DNA from: Candidatus Nitrosopelagicus sp.
GTDB taxonomy: Archaea; Thermoproteota; Nitrososphaeria; Nitrososphaerales; Nitrosopumilaceae
DNA length: 56,646 nucleotides
Reading direction: 5' to 3'
Assembly: GCA_028345195.1 (NCBI GenBank)
Contig: JAOMCX010000008.1
Location: 1-56,646, forward strand
Below are positions 35,013 through 42,485 of the stretch, one piece after another. The notes below the pieces were generated by a model. The model worked only from the letters and a program-made list of their open reading frames with translations, searched no databases and was not told where the DNA came from. Numbering within the stretch: position 1 is the stretch's first letter; each line of letters opens with the position of its first letter. The translations under genes and the position numbers were made by a program.

Positions 35013-35215
35013 TGGCTATGTTGAAAATGAAATCAATCAGAGAATTAAGTGAAAAAGATCTGAGAGACAGAGTAGAGCAAATGAGATCAGAATTATCAAA
35101 ATTACAAACTGAAAATGCTAAAGGAACACTCAGAAAAGAGACGGGAAAAATCAGAAAAGTAAGAAAAGAAGTTGCAAGGCTTTTAACAAGACTAAATGAG
35201 GTAAAAAAAGAATGA
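35012..35215 (+). CDS. rpl29: Ribosomal protein uL29
   Basis: 67 aa helical protein: M-K-S-I-R-E-L-S-E-K-D-L-R-D-R-V-E-Q-M and R-K-V-R-K-E-V-A-R-L-L-T-R match archaeal uL29. It shares 1 nt with the uS3 gene and 4 nt with the Rpp29 gene. Confidence 0.95.
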   Translation: MAMLKMKSIRELSEKDLRDRVEQMRSELSKLQTENAKGTLRKETGKIRKVRKEVARLLTRLNEVKKE

Positions 35216-35469
35216 ATCTGAGTATGCAATCCGAATTTGATTTGATTGGTAAAAATGTAACAATTTCAGAATCAAAAAATAAAGAAATTATTGGAATTAA
35301 TGGCAAAATCATCATGGAAACAAAAAATATGATTGTAATGGATACCAAAAATGGGAAAAGAAGTATTCCAAAAAACATATGTCAATTAAGCAATAATGGA
35401 CAAGTAATTCAAACAGATTCAACTAAATTGAAGAAAAGACCACATGAAAGACTGGAGATGTTAGCATGA
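35212..35469 (+). CDS. rnp1: RNase P protein component 1 (Rpp29)
   Basis: 85 aa, Sm-like fold protein of archaeal RNase P, which trims tRNA 5' ends. F-D-L-I-G-K-N-V-T-I and N-M-I-V-M-D-T-K-N-G-K-R-S-I-P-K match Rpp29/Pop4. Location between uL29 and uS17 is the standard archaeal position. It overlaps both neighbours (ATGA at 35466). Confidence 0.93.
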   Translation: MNLSMQSEFDLIGKNVTISESKNKEIIGINGKIIMETKNMIVMDTKNGKRSIPKNICQLSNNGQVIQTDSTKLKKRPHERLEMLA

Positions 35470-35795
35470 CACGAAATATTGGAATTAATGTAAAAGCCCC
35501 TAAAGAAGAACCACATGAAGGAGATAAAAAAAATCCATTCAATGGAACACTTCCTGTTCGTGGTAAATTATTTGAAGGCAAAGTTGTTAAATCAAAAGGA
35601 AAAGATACAGTTGTACTTCAAAAAGAAGCTCCAGTATACTTTAGTAAATTCAAAAGGTACGGAAGAAGTACTAGTAGAATTCATGCACACGTACCATCAA
35701 ACTTACAAGTGAATGAAGGAGATACAGTTATTGCTGCAGAATGTAGACCAATAGCAAAATCCGTATCATTTGTAGTAGTGGAGGTTAAAGAATAA
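35466..35795 (+). CDS. rps17: Ribosomal protein uS17
   Basis: 109 aa. Y-F-S-K-F-K-R-Y-G-R-S-T-S-R-I-H-A-H is the archaeal/eukaryal uS17 core, preceded by R-G-K-L-F-E-G-K-V-V-K-S-K. OB-fold rRNA binder of the 30S subunit. Confidence 0.96.
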   Translation: MTRNIGINVKAPKEEPHEGDKKNPFNGTLPVRGKLFEGKVVKSKGKDTVVLQKEAPVYFSKFKRYGRSTSRIHAHVPSNLQVNEGDTVIAAECRPIAKSVSFVVVEVKE

Positions 35796-36226
35796 TGGGC
35801 GGAGCACGTAGTAAAGGTAGTAAAGGAGTAGAAGACTTTAAGCCATACATCACAAGATCAATTCCAGTAGGCGCACGTATTACTTGTGCAGATAATTCAG
35901 GTGCAAAAATTATTGAAGTAGTTAACGTACATCAACATAAAACAAGAACATCAAGACTTCCTGCAGCTTCTGTAGGGGACTTTTGTAATGTTGTAGTAAA
36001 AAAAGGACCGGCAGAATTAAGAAAACAAATTCATGGTGCAGTAATAATTAGACAAAAATATGTAGTTCATAGACCAAATGGAGTTAGAGTTCAATTCGAA
36101 GATAACGCAGGCGTATTAATTACTCCTGAAGGTGAAATGAAAGGAACCGACATCAAAGGTCCAGTCGCATCAGAAGTTACTGAAAAATGGCCAAGAATAG
36201 CAAATTTGGCAAAGATGGTGGTATAA
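35795..36226 (+). CDS. rpl14: Ribosomal protein uL14
   Basis: 143 aa. G-A-R-I-T-C-A-D-N-S-G-A-K-I-I-E-V-V is the uL14 signature; R-Q-K-Y-V-V-H-R-P-N-G-V-R-V-Q-F-E-D-N-A-G-V follows. Contacts 23S rRNA near the 30S interface. Confidence 0.97.
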   Translation: MGGARSKGSKGVEDFKPYITRSIPVGARITCADNSGAKIIEVVNVHQHKTRTSRLPAASVGDFCNVVVKKGPAELRKQIHGAVIIRQKYVVHRPNGVRVQFEDNAGVLITPEGEMKGTDIKGPVASEVTEKWPRIANLAKMVV

Positions 36227-36227
36227 A

Positions 36228-36707
36228 ATGAGTAGATCATCACTTCCAAGAAAAACAAGAAATCAGCAAATTTACTATGCAGCTATGCAAACAGCAAGTA
36301 AGCAATTATCGTGTGCACTTTCAAAAGATTTAAGAAAAAAATATGGAAAACGCAGTGCACGAATCATTGAAGGAGATACCGCAAGTATTGTGAGAGGAGA
36401 ATTTGCAGGAGTTGATGGAAAAGTTACCAAAATATCAATTCCAGATAGAGGAGTAAACATCGAAGGAGTGAAAAAAGAGAAATTGAAAGGAGAGAAATTT
36501 GACGTGTATGTTCACACAACAAATATCATTTTGACAGGATTGGATTCAGGAGATAAATGGAGAATTAACAAATTGGAAGGAAAGAAGGCAACAGCTGCAA
36601 GAGCAGACGATAAACCAAAGACAGAAACGCCAAAAGTGAAAGAGGAAAAGAAAGATACAAAAAAAGCAACAAAAACCAAAACAAAGAAAGGAGACAATGA
36701 AGAATAA
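36228..36707 (+). CDS. rpl24: Ribosomal protein uL24
   Basis: 159 aa. The KOW motif is G-D-T-A-S-I-V-R-G-E-F-A-G-V-D-G-K-V. After residue ~118 a Lys/Ala/Thr-rich extension (K-K-D-T-K-K-A-T-K-T-K-T-K-K) makes it longer than typical archaeal uL24 (~120 aa). The tail resembles the Lys-rich repeats of the gene at 983 in composition. Confidence 0.95.
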   Translation: MSRSSLPRKTRNQQIYYAAMQTASKQLSCALSKDLRKKYGKRSARIIEGDTASIVRGEFAGVDGKVTKISIPDRGVNIEGVKKEKLKGEKFDVYVHTTNIILTGLDSGDKWRINKLEGKKATAARADDKPKTETPKVKEEKKDTKKATKTKTKKGDNEE

Positions 36708-37423
36708 TGGTACATATCGCAGGAAGTAAAAAACTCAAAAGACAAATGGCGCCACTTTTCTGGGGAATTACCAGAAAGAATAAGCGATTTGTAGTCACAG
36801 TAAAACCTGGCGCACAGTCAAAACATGCATCAATACCAATCTCAGTATTTCTAAGAGATACACTAAAAATTGTTACTAGTTTGAGAGAAGCAAAATCAGT
36901 AATTTATTCAGGAAAAATAAAAGTAGATGGTGTAATTAGAAAATCATTACATCACGGTGCAGGTTTAATGGATGTAGTAGAACTAGAAGGTGCTAATAAA
37001 ACATACAGATTAGTACCACAAGAAGGAACATTACTAAAACCAATTGAAATTGAAGATGCCGAAAAAACAAAAAAGTTTGTACAAGTAAAATCAAAAACTA
37101 CAATTAAAAACGGAAAAACCCAACTTGGTTTTCATGATGGAAAAACATTGATAGATGAAACTGCAGTATCAGTTGGCGATACATGTGTATTACAAATACC
37201 AGACATAAAAATTCTATCCGTAATTAAACTTGAAAAGGGAATGAACTGTTTAATTACAAAAGGTGTTAATGCAGGAAAGATTGGTAAAATAGATGAAATT
37301 AAAGAAGGAACATTCAGCATTCCAAAAAGTTTAGATATTACATTTGACGAAAGACAAATTGAAATTCCAGCAAGATTGGTAATGCCAATTGGAAAAGATA
37401 AACCGGAGATAAAGATTAGGTGA
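36707..37423 (+). CDS. rps4e: Ribosomal protein eS4
   Basis: 238 aa, archaeal/eukaryal only. The S4-like RNA-binding part I-Y-S-G-K-I-K-V-D-G-V-I-R-K and the KOW-type I-T-K-G-V-N-A-G-K-I-G-K-I are present. N-terminal H-I-A-G-S-K-K-L-K-R is characteristic. Confidence 0.95.
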   Translation: MVHIAGSKKLKRQMAPLFWGITRKNKRFVVTVKPGAQSKHASIPISVFLRDTLKIVTSLREAKSVIYSGKIKVDGVIRKSLHHGAGLMDVVELEGANKTYRLVPQEGTLLKPIEIEDAEKTKKFVQVKSKTTIKNGKTQLGFHDGKTLIDETAVSVGDTCVLQIPDIKILSVIKLEKGMNCLITKGVNAGKIGKIDEIKEGTFSIPKSLDITFDERQIEIPARLVMPIGKDKPEIKIR

Positions 37424-37427
37424 TTTT

Positions 37428-37949
37428 ATGGCACAAGAAGTACAAAATGTAATGAAAGAAATAAGATTAGAAAAAGTTGTCCTTAACATGGGACTTGGAA
37501 AATCAGGAGATGCTGTAGAAATTGCTAAAAAAGCATTAGGACAAATATCAAATAAAAAAGTAAACGATAGACCTGCTAAAAAAGCAATTAGAGATTGGGG
37601 AATTAGAAAAGGAGAACCGATTGGTGCAGCAGTTACCGTTAGAGGAGATGAGGGTAAAGAATTACTAAAAAGATTACTAGAAGCAAAAGGGAACCGAGTT
37701 AATGGTCGCTCCTTTGATAATATGGGCAATCTTTCATTTGGGATTTTAGAACATATCGATATCCCAGGAATAAAATACGATCCAAAGATTGGAATTTTAG
37801 GATTAAACGTGACAGTAAGATTGGTAAGACCGGGTTTTTCAATATCTACAAGAAGTAAACATAAAGCAAGTGTTGGAAAACATCATAGAATTACACCTGA
37901 GGAAGCAAAAGCATATCTAACAAAAGAATTCGGAGCTAGTGTAGAATAA
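37428..37949 (+). CDS. rpl5: Ribosomal protein uL5
   Basis: 173 aa. [15 protein letters not shown] is the uL5 N-terminal motif, followed by [14 protein letters not shown] and [13 protein letters not shown]. Binds 5S rRNA. Ends 1 nt into the uS14 gene. Confidence 0.96.
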   Translation: MAQEVQNVMKEIRLEKVVLNMGLGKSGDAVEIAKKALGQISNKKVNDRPAKKAIRDWGIRKGEPIGAAVTVRGDEGKELLKRLLEAKGNRVNGRSFDNMGNLSFGILEHIDIPGIKYDPKIGILGLNVTVRLVRPGFSISTRSKHKASVGKHHRITPEEAKAYLTKEFGASVE

Positions 37950-38179
37950 TGGGAAAAACAACTTGGGGAAAAGATAGATCATATGGTGATAGAGGAACAG
38001 GATACACACCTAGAAAACAAAGTATTCCAGGCACATCTAATGAGAAACGATATGGTAGAGGCGCAAGATGGTGTAAAAGATGCGGATGTTATGTGTCAAT
38101 TCAAAAATACGACTTAATGTTATGCAGACAATGTTTCAGAGAAGTTGCAACTTCCCTAGGATTCAAAAAATTAAGGTGA
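37949..38179 (+). CDS. rps14: Ribosomal protein uS14 (zinc form)
   Basis: 76 aa. The zinc motif reads C-K-R-C...C-R-Q-C in the second half. At 76 aa it is longer than the ~50-55-aa archaeal form, with a Gly/Arg-rich N-terminal extension ([13 protein letters not shown]). Confidence 0.94.
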   Translation: MGKTTWGKDRSYGDRGTGYTPRKQSIPGTSNEKRYGRGARWCKRCGCYVSIQKYDLMLCRQCFREVATSLGFKKLR

Positions 38180-38185
38180 TATGAT

Positions 38186-38578
38186 ATGCCTGCAATGAAT
38201 GTACTAGCAAATCTATTTGTAACAATTTACAATACTGAAGCTCGAAGAAAGTCGGAATGTGTTGTACTTCCAACATCAAAAATTGGAACAAATGTTCTAA
38301 GCACATTGAAAAAAGATGGATACATCAAAGATTATGCTAGAACAGAAGATAACCGAGGCGGAAAATATAAAATTGATTTAATGGCAAAAATTACAAAATG
38401 TGGAGCAATTAGTCCAAGATTCAAAGTAAAAAAAGACGAATATCTAGAATGGGAAAAACAATATCTTCCATCATTTAATAGAGGAATGCTGATAGTTACA
38501 ACAAATCAAGGTGTGATGTCACATCATGAAGCATCTAACAAAGGGTTAGGAGGATTTTTGATAGGTTATGTCTACTAG
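38186..38578 (+). CDS. rps8: Ribosomal protein uS8
   Basis: 130 aa. V-V-L-P-T-S-K-I-G... and the C-terminal V-T-T-N-Q-G-V-M-S-H-H-E-A, a strong uS8 signature. Central 16S rRNA binder. It overlaps uL6 by 11 nt. Confidence 0.95.
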   Translation: MPAMNVLANLFVTIYNTEARRKSECVVLPTSKIGTNVLSTLKKDGYIKDYARTEDNRGGKYKIDLMAKITKCGAISPRFKVKKDEYLEWEKQYLPSFNRGMLIVTTNQGVMSHHEASNKGLGGFLIGYVY

Positions 38579-39125
38579 TCTAATAGATAAACTAGCAGCC
38601 GAATTGGAAATTCCAGAAGGCGTTACAGTTTCATACGATAGACCAATGATAACAGTTCAAGGACCATTAGGGAAAACATGGAAAAGTTTCAAAAAAATTC
38701 CAGTAACAATCGATGTTAAAGAGGGTAAAGTACTTTTTAAAGCACAAGGAACAAGAGACAAAAACCGTGCAATAATGAATACAGCAAGATCACTTATCAG
38801 AAATCTTTGTGAGGGGGTTGTTGAAGGATATACAATTAAAATGAAGATTGTATTTTCACACTTTCCTATTACAGTAAAAGTTGATGGTAAGACAGTTCTA
38901 ATTGAAAATTTCCAAGGTGAACGTGCTCCAAGAAAAACAAAGATTTGGGGAGAGACAAAAGTTGTTCCAAAAGGTGATGATGTCATAATCACAGGACATG
39001 TTTTAACAGACGTATCACAAACAGCAGCAGAAATAGAAAATGGCTCAAGAGTAAAAAATAAAGATCATCGTGTGTTTTTAGACGGCGTCTATAAATTTGA
39101 AAAGAAAAAAGGTATCGAAAATTAA
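38568..39125 (+). CDS. rpl6: Ribosomal protein uL6
   Basis: 185 aa, last ribosomal gene of the run. V-Q-G-P-L-G-K-T and N-A-R/T-A-R-S-L-I-R-N-L-C-E-G-V-V-E-G-Y are diagnostic, and A-x-I-E-N-G-S-R-V-K-N-K-D-H-R-V-F-L-D-G-V is the archaeal C-terminus. eL32, eL19, uL18, uS5, uL30 and uL15, which usually follow in archaea, are not here. Confidence 0.95.
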   Translation: MSTSLIDKLAAELEIPEGVTVSYDRPMITVQGPLGKTWKSFKKIPVTIDVKEGKVLFKAQGTRDKNRAIMNTARSLIRNLCEGVVEGYTIKMKIVFSHFPITVKVDGKTVLIENFQGERAPRKTKIWGETKVVPKGDDVIITGHVLTDVSQTAAEIENGSRVKNKDHRVFLDGVYKFEKKKGIEN

Positions 39126-39136
39126 TTTTAAAATAA

Positions 39137-39430
39137 TTGACCCTAGATAATGAATTCAAAGAGCAGACTGAAAAATTAGTTTCTGAAACATTAGAATTAT
39201 ACAAAAATGCAGGAGCATCACCTAGAATAGGTGATGTGTGGAAGTGTGAAAATACAGGAGATTTTCTATGTGGTTTTTTTGTAGGAGAAATGGTGGGTTC
39301 AGCACTAAGTGCATTTCAGGTATATCATAAAAGAGAACCGAGTGCAGAAGAGCATATGGAAATTGTTGAAATTGTTGAAAAACATTCAGACGATATTGTT
39401 GCTTTTTTCACAAAATTCAATCCAAATTAA
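39137..39430 (+). CDS. Hypothetical protein after the ribosomal operon
   Basis: 97 aa from a TTG at 39137, 11 bp after the uL6 stop, so probably the last gene of that transcript. It is acidic with a small hydrophobic centre (F-L-C-G-F-F-V-G-E-M-V-G-S-A-L-S-A-F), preceded by W-K-C-E-N-T-G-D. No family recognised. It could be a ribosome-linked accessory protein by position only. Confidence 0.65.
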   Translation: MTLDNEFKEQTEKLVSETLELYKNAGASPRIGDVWKCENTGDFLCGFFVGEMVGSALSAFQVYHKREPSAEEHMEIVEIVEKHSDDIVAFFTKFNPN

Positions 39431-39473
39431 TTCGTCGGAAGGATTAAATCGCATTTTACTTGGAAAAAATTAT

Positions 39474-39547
39474 GCCGCGTTAGCTCAGCCTGGTAGAGCG
39501 TTCGACTGTTAATCGATTGGTCATCAGTTCAAATCTGATACACGGCG
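39474..39547 (+). tRNA. tRNA-Asn (GTT)
   Basis: The cloverleaf has D stem GCTC/GAGC, anticodon loop CTGTTAA (anticodon GTT), T stem ATCAG/CTGAT and T loop TTCAAAT. The discriminator base is G. The acceptor stem GCCGCGT/ACACGGC has a C-A mismatch at the fifth pair (39478 with 39542), and the anticodon stem begins with a T-T mismatch. CC but not CCA follows in the DNA. Confidence 0.92.
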
Positions 39548-39551
39548 CCTT

Positions 39552-39582
39552 CTAATCTTCAAAATTAGTTAGATGGTTTTTT
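39552..39582 (+). terminator. Possible terminator after tRNA-Asn
   Basis: CTAAT, a 7-nt loop and ATTAG, then TTAGATGG and a run of six T (39577-39582). A weak stem before a T-run is compatible with archaeal termination after the tRNA; strength cannot be judged. Confidence 0.35.
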
Positions 39583-39660
39583 GCACGTTGTTAGTTTAGA
39601 TCGTTAGACAGGATCGATCTAATATTGGATCTATGATAAAAAGTATGCAGGAGTGTTACA

Positions 39661-39909
39661 TTGGCCAGGACTAGAAGGGCTAACAGGTATTGTGTTGATT
39701 GCGGCGCAAGACTGGTTTACTATCCTAGATTATCAAACCCAAAAGCACCAAATGAACACAGAGTTTTGGTTTATGCATGTCCAGATTGTACGGAGGACTT
39801 TGAAAAACCAAAAATGTTCTCAATAAAAAGAAATGTTACAGAAGATCCATTAGAAACGGTAGAAATAGAAATCACACAGATACAAAAAAAGCTTGCAAAA
39901 AGTAAATAG
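39661..39909 (+). CDS. 82-aa zinc-ribbon protein
   Basis: Starts at a TTG with an AGGAG sequence ~10 nt upstream. R-Y-C-V-D-C-G-A-R and Y-A-C-P-D-C form two CxxC pairs about 28 residues apart. A basic N-terminus (A-R-T-R-R-A-N-R) and charged helical tail follow. No named family. It overlaps the next membrane-protein gene by 17 nt and is likely co-transcribed. Confidence 0.75.
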   Translation: MARTRRANRYCVDCGARLVYYPRLSNPKAPNEHRVLVYACPDCTEDFEKPKMFSIKRNVTEDPLETVEIEITQIQKKLAKSK

Positions 39910-40153
39910 AGGAAAAAATTTTAGAAAATCATTGTATCCAGAAAAAATTCGTTCACGTGCATGGTATTTGGTTCCAATTTTCTTTGGATTGATTGGTGGG
40001 ATCATTGCATATTTTGCAATAAGACGAGATGATCCGCAAAAAGCAAAAAAATGTTTATGGATTGGAATCATTTTAACTGCAATTAACATCATAGTGAATA
40101 TTTCATTATTTTCAACTGGAACGTTTGAGCAAGATTATAGCGTAAATGTCTAA
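39893..40153 (+). CDS. Small two-helix membrane protein
   Basis: 86 aa from a TTG inside the previous gene. A basic head (R-K-S-L-Y-P-E-K-I-R-S-R) is followed by two hydrophobic helices (W-Y-L-V-P-I-F-F-G-L-I-G-G-I-I-A-Y-F and I-G-I-I-L-T-A-I-N-I-I-V-N-I) joined by a charged R-R-D-D-P-Q-K-A-K-K loop. This resembles small archaeal PLDc_N-like membrane proteins, but the family is uncertain. Its stop lies at the first copy of the 29-bp palindrome. Confidence 0.65.
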   Translation: MQKVNRGKNFRKSLYPEKIRSRAWYLVPIFFGLIGGIIAYFAIRRDDPQKAKKCLWIGIILTAINIIVNISLFSTGTFEQDYSVNV

Positions 40154-40181
40154 ATGTTTCTAAATTCGAATTAAGAAATAT
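40153..40181. repeat. 29-bp palindromic repeat, copy 1
   Basis: Identical over 29 bp to 41072-41100. The core TTTCT-AA-ATTCGAAT-T-AAGAAA is a near-perfect 22-bp palindrome around TTCGAA. Copy 1 begins at the stop of a forward gene and lies ~25 bp upstream of the TATA-like region before the DUF2299 gene. Confidence 0.75.
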
Positions 40182-40232
40182 GGGTAATTTGAACGTGTTA
40201 AACTAGTTATAGCATGAATTCATTGTCTTCTC

Positions 40233-40676
40233 ATGTCACGTCTAAGAGATAATGTAGAACGATGGCTAATACATGAAAACTATGATTTTAATCAATCAAA
40301 AGCAGATGATGTATCATTCAAGATTGTAATAAATAATTCAGACGGATTGGGAAACGATACCGAAGTTTTCGAACCAAAAGCCCAGGAAAATATACTAGTC
40401 ATAGGAATTAAAATTGAAATGAAAACTAAGCAATTAATTCGATTCAGAGAATTGAATGAAACAGAACAAGATAACTTTAAGAAAAAAATCGATGACTTTT
40501 GTTATTCAATCAAGGCAGTGGGTAAATTTTTAGAAGAAGATGGAAAGAAAAAGGTGGGGGTTTACATAATTTTAGATAAACAAGAACAGCTAAATCAGCC
40601 ATTTTTCTTTAAAGCGTTAGAAGAAATTATTGAAATGAGTGAAAAAACAAATCGATTTTTGATCAAGACTTTTTAA
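40233..40676 (+). CDS. DUF2299-family protein
   Basis: 147 aa. The pattern V-E-R-W-L-I-H-E-N-Y-D-F, then V-F-E-P-K-A-Q-E-N-I-L-V-I-G, the F-x-x-K-I-D-D-F-C-Y central helix and V-G-V-Y-I-I-L resemble archaeal DUF2299, of unknown function; its compact alpha/beta layout recalls the T3SS-chaperone-like fold. A TATA-like TTATAG lies ~24 nt upstream. It is bracketed by the two 29-bp repeats. Assignment is from memory, moderately sure. Confidence 0.7.
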   Translation: MSRLRDNVERWLIHENYDFNQSKADDVSFKIVINNSDGLGNDTEVFEPKAQENILVIGIKIEMKTKQLIRFRELNETEQDNFKKKIDDFCYSIKAVGKFLEEDGKKKVGVYIILDKQEQLNQPFFFKALEEIIEMSEKTNRFLIKTF

Positions 40677-40700
40677 TCCAAAAAATCTAATTTGTTCGTA

Positions 40701-40880
40701 AAAGCTAAACCCCCTCCATATCATTACCAATTTACGAATAGACCATATTTTCAAAAACAACAAAAAACATGGGGGGTTGAACATTTGTTCCTAGATATGC
40801 AAACCAACGGTCAAAACACCACCATTACCCATTACAACATACCGGGTTAGTTTGAGTTAGTCACGAAAGCTAAACCCCCT
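40701..40880 (+). repeat. 15-bp direct repeat, two copies
   Basis: AAAGCTAAACCCCCT at 40701-40715 and 40866-40880, each preceded by a similar CG-A-A-A-rich stretch. They are 150 bp apart within the non-coding block, and neither is in a gene. Confidence 0.7.
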
Positions 40881-41071
40881 AAATTACATCAAAAAATATG
40901 AAAAAATTATCCAAACACTGATAATTCCAGCAGTCAAAGGATACCAAAACTTCGGAATACTTTGTGGTTTTGAATTTGAAAATATTCCGTGCTCATTATT
41001 GTTTGGTTTCACACATACATTATGTCAAAAGTTGCTTTAAGTGATAGCAAAACCTACCGTGTAAGATAAGT

Positions 41072-41100
41072 AATGTTTCTAAATTCGAATTAAGAAATAT
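41072..41100. repeat. 29-bp palindromic repeat, copy 2
   Basis: Exact copy of 40153-40181. It lies 9 bp beyond the stop of the reverse-strand PPOX gene, so both copies sit at gene 3' ends; because the core is palindromic, orientation is equivalent. Confidence 0.75.
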
Positions 41101-41109
41101 TGTTTATTG

Positions 41110-41517
41110 TTACTCCTCGTTCATAGGGAGATGAGGAAGAACGAATATTTTTTCAGGTTCAATTTTGAGAATGATTCTTTTTTCACCAGGACGCTTGAAA
41201 GGATATTTTTCTTTTCCCATGTACTGTTTTGTTAGAAAATCAGCGTGTTTGTATTCATAATCAGGGATTATTTCGACCACTTTGCCTCTAATCGAGGTCA
41301 TGTCAAGCGGATTCTTAGAATCAACTACAGATATTGCAACACGAGGATCACGTAGTATGTTTTTGTGCTTTAATCTACCTTCAGCAGTATTGATTCGTAT
41401 GTGAGAATCTTCAAAATCCCCCCATACAGGAGTGACTTGAGGTGAACCATCAGGCATGGTTGTGGCCAAAAAAACCAGATTTTTACCATTTAGAAGAATT
41501 TCAGCCTTTGAATCCAT
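41110..41517 (-). CDS. PPOX-class F420-dependent oxidoreductase
   Basis: 135 aa from ATG 41517; a TATA-like box at 41537-41545 fits this start, and a TTG at 41532 is therefore unlikely. L-N-G-K-N-L-V-F-L-A-T-T-M-P-D-G-S-P-Q-V-T-P-V-W is the split-barrel N-terminus of F420-dependent pyridoxamine-oxidase-like enzymes; D-P-R-V-A-I-S-V-V-D-x-x-N-P follows. They reduce unknown substrates with F420H2 or FMN. It is divergent from DUF371. Confidence 0.87.
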   Translation of the reverse strand: MDSKAEILLNGKNLVFLATTMPDGSPQVTPVWGDFEDSHIRINTAEGRLKHKNILRDPRVAISVVDSKNPLDMTSIRGKVVEIIPDYEYKHADFLTKQYMGKEKYPFKRPGEKRIILKIEPEKIFVLPHLPMNEE

Positions 41518-41536
41518 ACTAAAATAACACAAATTG

Positions 41537-41545
41537 AATATTTAT
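41537..41545. promoter_or_regulatory. TATA element shared by PPOX and DUF371 genes
   Basis: AATATTTAT is centred 24 nt from the reverse ATG (41517) and 27 nt from the forward ATG (41568), so a single AT-rich element may direct both. The forward ATG at 41544 overlaps this box and is an unlikely start. Confidence 0.5.
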
Positions 41546-41567
41546 GTCTCAAAAATTTCAAAATACC

Positions 41568-41984
41568 ATGAAGTTGACGATATCATTCACAGGACATGAA
41601 CAAGTTTTATCACTACACGAGAAAACTTTGGAAATTACTAAAGATGACAGCCTTACACCTCAAGGAGATTGTATCGTAGGGGTAAATTCAGGCATATCAT
41701 GTATAGATTTACCTGAAAAAATGAAAGAAAAAATACAAAACCCAAAATCAAAAATCTCATTCACGCTTAAAGTAGGAAAATTCAGCTTCAAAATTCAAGG
41801 TCATGGTTCTGAAAAGCTAACGCTAAAGCATGTAAGCGACATAGTACTGCGTAAGAGCGCATTCACATGCTCACGTACTATCGCTATCAATTGCGACAAG
41901 GCTTCCAGTGACATACCTAGAGACTTGGTCAGTCTCCTTCAAAACCCGCAAACCAAGGGCAAGATGATCATAGAGGTATTGTAA
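41568..41984 (+). CDS. DUF371-family archaeal protein
   Basis: 138 aa from the ATG at 41568. S-F-T-G-H-E-Q-V-L-S-L-H-E-K-T-L-E-I-T-K-D, then L-T-P-Q-G-D-C-I-V-G-V is a strong match to archaeal DUF371 (usual 'GH..v.a.H.tT.E.T.d..lT.rGDCI'). A second conserved part is D-K-A-S-S-D-I-P-R-D-L. Function is unknown. Its stop is one base from the stop of the convergent regulator gene. Confidence 0.85.
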   Translation: MKLTISFTGHEQVLSLHEKTLEITKDDSLTPQGDCIVGVNSGISCIDLPEKMKEKIQNPKSKISFTLKVGKFSFKIQGHGSEKLTLKHVSDIVLRKSAFTCSRTIAINCDKASSDIPRDLVSLLQNPQTKGKMIIEVL

Positions 41985-42485
41985 TCAGTGTCTTTTTTCA
42001 AAGACCGTTGTAACTGCACGATTTACAATCTCCATCATCAAGTATTGACTATATTCCTGTTTATTTTGAGAGTTTTTCGCCTTACCAGTCTTTTTTGAAA
42101 GTCCGTCTAGAAGTTGTTCAATATGCTTTGACGTTGACTTTATGACTGTAGAGTATTTCTTCTCAAAGTCTTTTGGGGTTTCATAGTCAAGAAACTTGGT
42201 CGATGTACCGTAGAATTTTATCATGGCACCGCGCTTTTCTTCAATTTTCACCACTTCAATTAATTCAGCGCCTTTCAAGATTTCTAGATGATGTCTAGTT
42301 GTCGTAAGGGCTTTTTTGAATCCATTCTTTTTTAATTGAGCCGTGATTTGTTCTGCGTTAAGATGTTTTCGATATAGCATTTGCAGAATTTTTGCTCGTG
42401 CGGGGTCCTCGATAGCTTTTGCATGCTCCAGACTTGTTGCAAGTGTACGATTCACCGATATTGGTTTTTCGAGTATTGTTGACAT
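41985..42485 (-). CDS. ArsR-like winged-helix transcription regulator
   Basis: 166 aa. The wHTH core is A-K-A-I-E-D-P-A-R-A-K-I-L-Q-M-L (helix 1) followed by L-N-A-E-Q-I-T-A-Q-L-K-K-N and T-T-T-R-H-H-L-E-I-L (recognition helix). A helical C-terminal half of ~80 residues may dimerise. No Cys metal site like ArsR's CxC. Targets unknown; it is the only obvious DNA-binding regulator in the window. Confidence 0.85.
   Translation of the reverse strand: MSTILEKPISVNRTLATSLEHAKAIEDPARAKILQMLYRKHLNAEQITAQLKKNGFKKALTTTRHHLEILKGAELIEVVKIEEKRGAMIKFYGTSTKFLDYETPKDFEKKYSTVIKSTSKHIEQLLDGLSKKTGKAKNSQNKQEYSQYLMMEIVNRAVTTVFEKRH

Larger units (their letters stand above)
40677..41109. other. 433-bp non-coding block with repeats and stems
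   Basis: No reading frame above ~20 codons is convincing on either strand. The block holds AAAGCTAAACCCCCT twice (40701-40715 and 40866-40880), an 8-bp inverted repeat TTCGTAAA/TTTACGAA (40695-40738), and a CCCCC run facing GGGGGG in the sequence AACATGGGGGGTT (from ~40767). It ends with the second 29-bp palindrome. The paired C- and G-runs suggest a folded RNA. No family is recognised. Confidence 0.5.

Noticed and set aside
41022-41069. 15-codon frame MSKVALSDSKTYRVR in the repeat block
   Set aside because: Too short and without start signals; treated as non-coding.
40153-41100. CRISPR array or insertion sequence from the repeats
   Set aside because: Only two copies far apart, no transposase or cas gene, and no terminal inverted repeats.
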